Part shown: positions 5,760 to 8,662 of the stretch, piece by piece
Numbering within the stretch: the stretch's first letter is position 1
Layout: each line of letters starts with the position of its first letter
Assembly (NCBI GenBank): GCA_022736495.1
Contig: DZCR01000138.1
Coordinates: forward strand, 1-8,662
Length of the DNA stretch: 8,662 nucleotides
Source: Desulfobacca acetoxidans
Lineage (GTDB): Bacteria; Desulfobacterota; Desulfobaccia; Desulfobaccales; 0-14-0-80-60-11
Direction of reading: 5' to 3'
Program-made: the position numbers and the translations under genes
Notes under the pieces: generated by a model
The model's database searches: none
What the model was told of the DNA's origin: nothing
Seen by the model: only the letters and a program-made list of their open reading frames with translations

Positions 5760-8006
5760 CTACTTCCCTTCCATTACCGTCACGCCGTCCCAGCCAGGAC
5801 CTGGCGGGGTATCCTGGAGCTTTTGGGCCAGAGCGACGTAGCGTTGGCAGGCGGTATCCCCGGGGCGCACCACCAGGGCTTGTCCAAAGGCGGACAGGCT
5901 CTCGGCGAAGCGGCCCTCCCGGTAAAGGGCCAGGGCCCGGTGGTAGATTTCCAGATACCGAGCCAGTTCCGGGTCAGGCTCACCTTCTGCCAACAACTCA
6001 TAGATGCGAGCCGCCTGGGCCTTGCCCTTGACCTTCACGAGGTCCAGATCTCGGAGGATAAAACCATTGTCCAAGGCTTCGGCAGTGGTCTGGCTAATCA
6101 GGATATTGGTGCCGTAGTACTTATTGAGCCCCTCCAGGCGCGAGCCCAAGTTCACATTGTCGCCGATGGCGGTGTAATCGAAAAGGCGGTCGGAGCCCAT
6201 GTTGCCCACGGCCACCGGCCCGGTGTTGACCCCCACCCCGACCCTTAAGGGTGAAAGACCCTGAGCAACCCACTCCTGGTTCAAGTCCGCCAGGCAGGCC
6301 ACCATTTCCAGGGCGGCCCGACAGGCCCGGCGGGGGTGATCCGGTTGCGCAAGAGGAGCCCCGAAGAGGGCCATGATGGCGTCGCCCATGTACTTATCAA
6401 TGGTGCCCCCGTGGTTGATGATGATGTTGCTCATGGGATTAAGAAAGTCGTGGAGGAGTTTCACCAGGGCCTCGGGAGCCAGTTGCTCCGACATGGTGGT
6501 GAAGCCCCGGATGTCGCTGAACAGGACGGTGATCTCCCGGCGTTCCCCTCCCAGGCGCAGTTGCTCGGGATGCTTCAGCATTTCCTGGACGACGGTGGGG
6601 GCCACGTAGGATTCAAAGGCCTTGCGGATGCGCTTGCGTTCCACCTCCTCCGCCAGGAACCGGTGGGAGGTGACTCCCAGGAAGACCAGGACAATGAGGG
6701 CCTGGGGATAGAAGAGCTCCAACTGCAGGCCATGACGGCTGAACAGGTAATAATTGATACTTACATAGCCTGCTATAACGCAGAGGGTAAAGAGGAAGGA
6801 GAATCCGGCGGAAAGCCGGGGCAGCACCAGCCCCAAGAGGATCGCCAGGGCCACCAGGATCAGCAGCATGAGGCCCAGTGCCATGGCGGGGGTGCAGATG
6901 AAATCGTCCCGCAAAATATTGTCCATGACGGTGGCCTGGATCTCCACTCCGGGAAAAGTCCCGGAGAACGGGGTGACCCGGAGGTCGTAAACCCCCACGG
7001 CCGTAGCGCCTACCAGGACAATTTTGTTTTTTAGGGCATCGGCCGGTAAGTTGCCGTCCAGGACGGCAGCGGCAGAATAGGTGGGGATAAGGCCGGCAGG
7101 GCCCAGAAAATTGATGAGGACGCGACCGTAGCGGTCCACCGGGATTTCCTGGCGTCCCAGGCGGATCCCCTCTACCCCCCACCGTGATAGGGTAATGGCC
7201 AAAGGTGCCCGGTCGCGGTAATGGGATACGGTTACCAAAGACAGGGGAGCAAAAAACTCGCCGCCAAACATAATGCTCATGGGGAGCCAGCGCATGGCGC
7301 CGTCGGGATCGGGAATCATGTTGAAATAGCCATCTCCGGCGGCCTTCTCGGTGATCTCCGGAAGATTGCGCTCAATTCCGATGGCGCTCACCAAGGGAAC
7401 CTGGGTAGGCCGGGTATCCAGGAGGCGCACCACGTTATAGGTGGAAGCCTTCAGGAAAGAGCCGCCCATGAGCTGTTCCGGCTTCACTCCGCCGACTTTG
7501 CCACCGACACCCCGGAAATAGAACCCCAGGATGGTGGGGGAGCCCTGGGACAGGACTTCGGCGAGCAACTGGTCCACGTCGGCCCGCTTTTTCTTGCCCT
7601 CCAAAAGCTTAAGGACTTCCGGTGAGGCTCCCCGCCGGGAGATCTCATCGCACAGCTTTCGGATGGCCTGATACACCACGGTCTCTTCCTTTTCGGCAAA
7701 GATGATGTCCAAGGCAATGACCCGAGGACCGACCATTTTCAGGGTGGCGAGGAGGCGGGCCATGTCCTCCCGGGACCAGGGCCAGCGCCCCACGGCCTTT
7801 AAACTGTCATCGTCGATGGCCACGATCACCACGTCTTTACCAGGCGGGCGGGCGCCTCGAAAGCGAAACTTGAGGTCGTAGAGCTTGAGTTCGATAAACT
7901 CGGTAAAGGGGGGACGCCAGACAAGCAGGCAGGATATCAGCAGGGTGACGCCGGTGATCCAGCGGACGATGGGTGACTTTAGAAAAGCGGCCAGGCGGCG
8001 CAGCAT
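5760..8006 (-). CDS. Membrane adenylate cyclase: CHASE2 sensor, class III catalytic domain, TPR-like tail
   Basis: About 748 residues. One membrane segment lies near residues 16-31, then a large extracytoplasmic CHASE2 sensor (about 36-363), then three membrane helices (about 374-395, 398-422, 430-448). The cytoplasmic class III cyclase domain spans about 480-650. Metal-binding Asp498 (FSDIRGFT) and Asp542 (KYMGD), adenine-selecting Lys538, and Asn619 and Arg623 (NVNLGSR) are present. Thr612 in DYTAIGD replaces the usual Asp, the class IIIb pattern. Residues 678-729 look like a TPR-type helical repeat. The product should be cAMP made from ATP in response to an envelope signal. Start: ATG at 8006 is chosen; GGAGG lies 14 bases upstream, rather far, and an in-frame TTG at 8027 is an alternative adding seven residues. 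The gene has its own promoter and is convergent with its neighbour. Confidence 0.93.
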   Translation of the reverse strand: MLRRLAAFLKSPIVRWITGVTLLISCLLVWRPPFTEFIELKLYDLKFRFRGARPPGKDVVIVAIDDDSLKAVGRWPWSREDMARLLATLKMVGPRVIALDIIFAEKEETVVYQAIRKLCDEISRRGASPEVLKLLEGKKKRADVDQLLAEVLSQGSPTILGFYFRGVGGKVGGVKPEQLMGGSFLKASTYNVVRLLDTRPTQVPLVSAIGIERNLPEITEKAAGDGYFNMIPDPDGAMRWLPMSIMFGGEFFAPLSLVTVSHYRDRAPLAITLSRWGVEGIRLGRQEIPVDRYGRVLINFLGPAGLIPTYSAAAVLDGNLPADALKNKIVLVGATAVGVYDLRVTPFSGTFPGVEIQATVMDNILRDDFICTPAMALGLMLLILVALAILLGLVLPRLSAGFSFLFTLCVIAGYVSINYYLFSRHGLQLELFYPQALIVLVFLGVTSHRFLAEEVERKRIRKAFESYVAPTVVQEMLKHPEQLRLGGERREITVLFSDIRGFTTMSEQLAPEALVKLLHDFLNPMSNIIINHGGTIDKYMGDAIMALFGAPLAQPDHPRRACRAALEMVACLADLNQEWVAQGLSPLRVGVGVNTGPVAVGNMGSDRLFDYTAIGDNVNLGSRLEGLNKYYGTNILISQTTAEALDNGFILRDLDLVKVKGKAQAARIYELLAEGEPDPELARYLEIYHRALALYREGRFAESLSAFGQALVVRPGDTACQRYVALAQKLQDTPPGPGWDGVTVMEGK

Positions 8007-8040
8007 AAGGGCACTCTTAGCCTCCAATGGCTGAAAAACG

Positions 8041-8162
8041 CTCTATTTACCAAAAGTTCGGGGTTGTGAGGCGATTATGGTCAGGCGTACTGATGCCGGC
8101 CAGCACACCGGTAAGTGACTATGCCGGCATCATAAGGGGAACCTAGGGATATGTAAATAGAG
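8041..8162. repeat. Nested inverted repeats in the cyclase promoter and leader
   Basis: Outer arms CTCTATTTAC (8041-8050) and GTAAATAGAG (8153-8162) are exact reverse complements, as are inner arms TGATGCCGGC (8091-8100) and GCCGGCATCA (8123-8132). The inner right arm also lies within the palindrome ATGCCGGCAT (8121-8130). The 122-bp element could be an operator array or a small MITE-like insertion; no clear target-site duplication was seen. Confidence 0.6.
8129..8157 (-). promoter_or_regulatory. Sigma70-type promoter of the cyclase gene
   Basis: Read on the - strand, TTTACA (8157-8152), a 17-bp spacer, then TATGAT (8134-8129). Transcription would start near 8122, giving a leader of about 115 bases. 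The -35 box overlaps one arm of an outer inverted repeat and the -10 box overlaps one arm of an inner one, which suggests control by a DNA-binding protein. Confidence 0.6.
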
Positions 8163-8249
8163 AAAATCGAGCTCGCCAGGGTGGTTCGCCGCTGCCCATC
8201 CTATGTTTTGACAGCCCCCCGAAACAGCATCAGCTTTAATCTGCCAGGT

Positions 8250-8507
8250 TCACCTGGGTCCTGCAGGGGCGGCGCTGGAGGCCGCAGGAATGACCCCGGC
8301 AGAGGGACTGCTCACCGGGCTGACGGTTAGTCCTGCAGTCTGCATGGCGGCGGCGATAGTGGGTGTGCCCTTGGTCTGGCTCCAGGTGCCCGTGGCTGTT
8401 CCGGTCATGCCGAGTACGGCAAATGAACTGCTCGGTTGGAAGCTCAGATTACCGTTGGGCTGCAAGGTTACCGGGCCGGAAAAAGTAAACGTGGAGTGAA
8501 TTAAAAA
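8250..8507 (-). pseudogene. Possible remnant of a Ser/Thr/Gly-rich protein gene
   Basis: On the - strand an open stretch runs from after a TAA at 8510-8508 to a TGA at 8252-8250. It reads STFTFSGPVTLQPNG, then TGTATGTWSQTKG, then a Pro/Ala/Ser-rich end. The composition resembles a secreted or surface beta-rich protein rather than noise, but there is no credible start codon with a ribosome site. It may be the 3' end of a decayed gene; I do not recognise the family. Confidence 0.25.
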
Positions 8508-8662
8508 TTAATAAGCTCGAACTGGCCGGAAAAGTTAGACAAAAAACCAAGAGATGGCAGTTTAAGTTAAAGTGAGCAGCTTCCTGGTCTTTTCCGTCCT
8601 TTACCTCCGGCTAGTGTTTAATTGCATAAATTAACGATAGTATTTTTTAGCTGTGAACCCTT
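8508..8662. other. No gene seen at the right edge
   Basis: AT-rich spacer with small inverted repeats (for example TTAATT and AATTAA around 8619-8635). No open reading frame, clear promoter or terminator could be supported. Confidence 0.5.

Noticed and set aside
6336..7034. Long + strand open frame (232 codons) antisense to the cyclase
   Set aside because: Low-complexity His/Gln/Gly-rich product typical of the opposite strand of a GC-rich gene; the cyclase on the other strand is unmistakable.
8208..8213. TTGACA on the + strand
   Set aside because: No -10 box at 16-18 bp and no + strand gene downstream.
8471..8540. Near-repeat of GGCCGGAAAA(A)GT at about 8474 and 8525
   Set aside because: Only two short imperfect copies, with no regular spacing or paired structure; could easily be chance.

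Overview
The window looks like chromosomal DNA of a GC-rich Gram-negative bacterium, most likely an anaerobic deltaproteobacterial (Desulfobacterota-type) lineage. This is an inference from the gene mix: two B12-binding radical SAM proteins, CspA-type cold-shock proteins next to single-RRM RNA-binding proteins, and a CHASE2 adenylate cyclase. No rRNA, tRNA, transposase or CRISPR array was seen.

Layout. Bases 1-5300 hold two successive copies of one arrangement, all on the + strand: B12-binding radical SAM gene, cold-shock gene, RRM gene. Copy 1 is rSAM1 (124-1785), csp1 (2075-2278), rrm1 (2495-2785). Copy 2 is rSAM2 (2932-4470), csp2 (4726-4929), rrm2 (5010-5297). A 113-residue protein of unknown function (5377-5718) follows and probably shares a transcript with csp2-rrm2. 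On the opposite strand, convergent with these genes, is a large membrane adenylate cyclase (5760-8006) with a good sigma70-type promoter set among nested inverted repeats. The last 500 bases hold only a short open stretch that looks like a gene remnant.

Most interesting signals. The two csp units are identical from about the predicted transcription start to just after the stop codon (359 bp exact; 377 bp with one mismatch). The promoters and regions immediately upstream are only loosely similar, and the RRM genes downstream have clearly diverged. This fits an old module duplication with recent gene conversion, or another copying event, limited to the transcribed csp unit. Both csp leaders carry an intrinsic-terminator-like hairpin plus T8 between promoter and start codon, suggesting attenuation that the cold-shock protein itself might relieve. 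The hairpin after csp1 is destroyed by a small deletion after csp2, which may join csp2 to rrm2. The second RRM protein has lost canonical RNA-contact residues and its Gly/Arg-rich tail and has gained four cysteines.

How the genes may work together. Csp and RRM proteins are both single-stranded nucleic-acid binders, so each csp-rrm pair plausibly forms an RNA-chaperone unit. The radical SAM enzymes probably act on a lipid or other small molecule, but their substrates cannot be read from sequence. The cyclase would turn an envelope signal into cAMP. No functional link between the enzymes and the RNA-binding proteins is shown beyond the repeated order.
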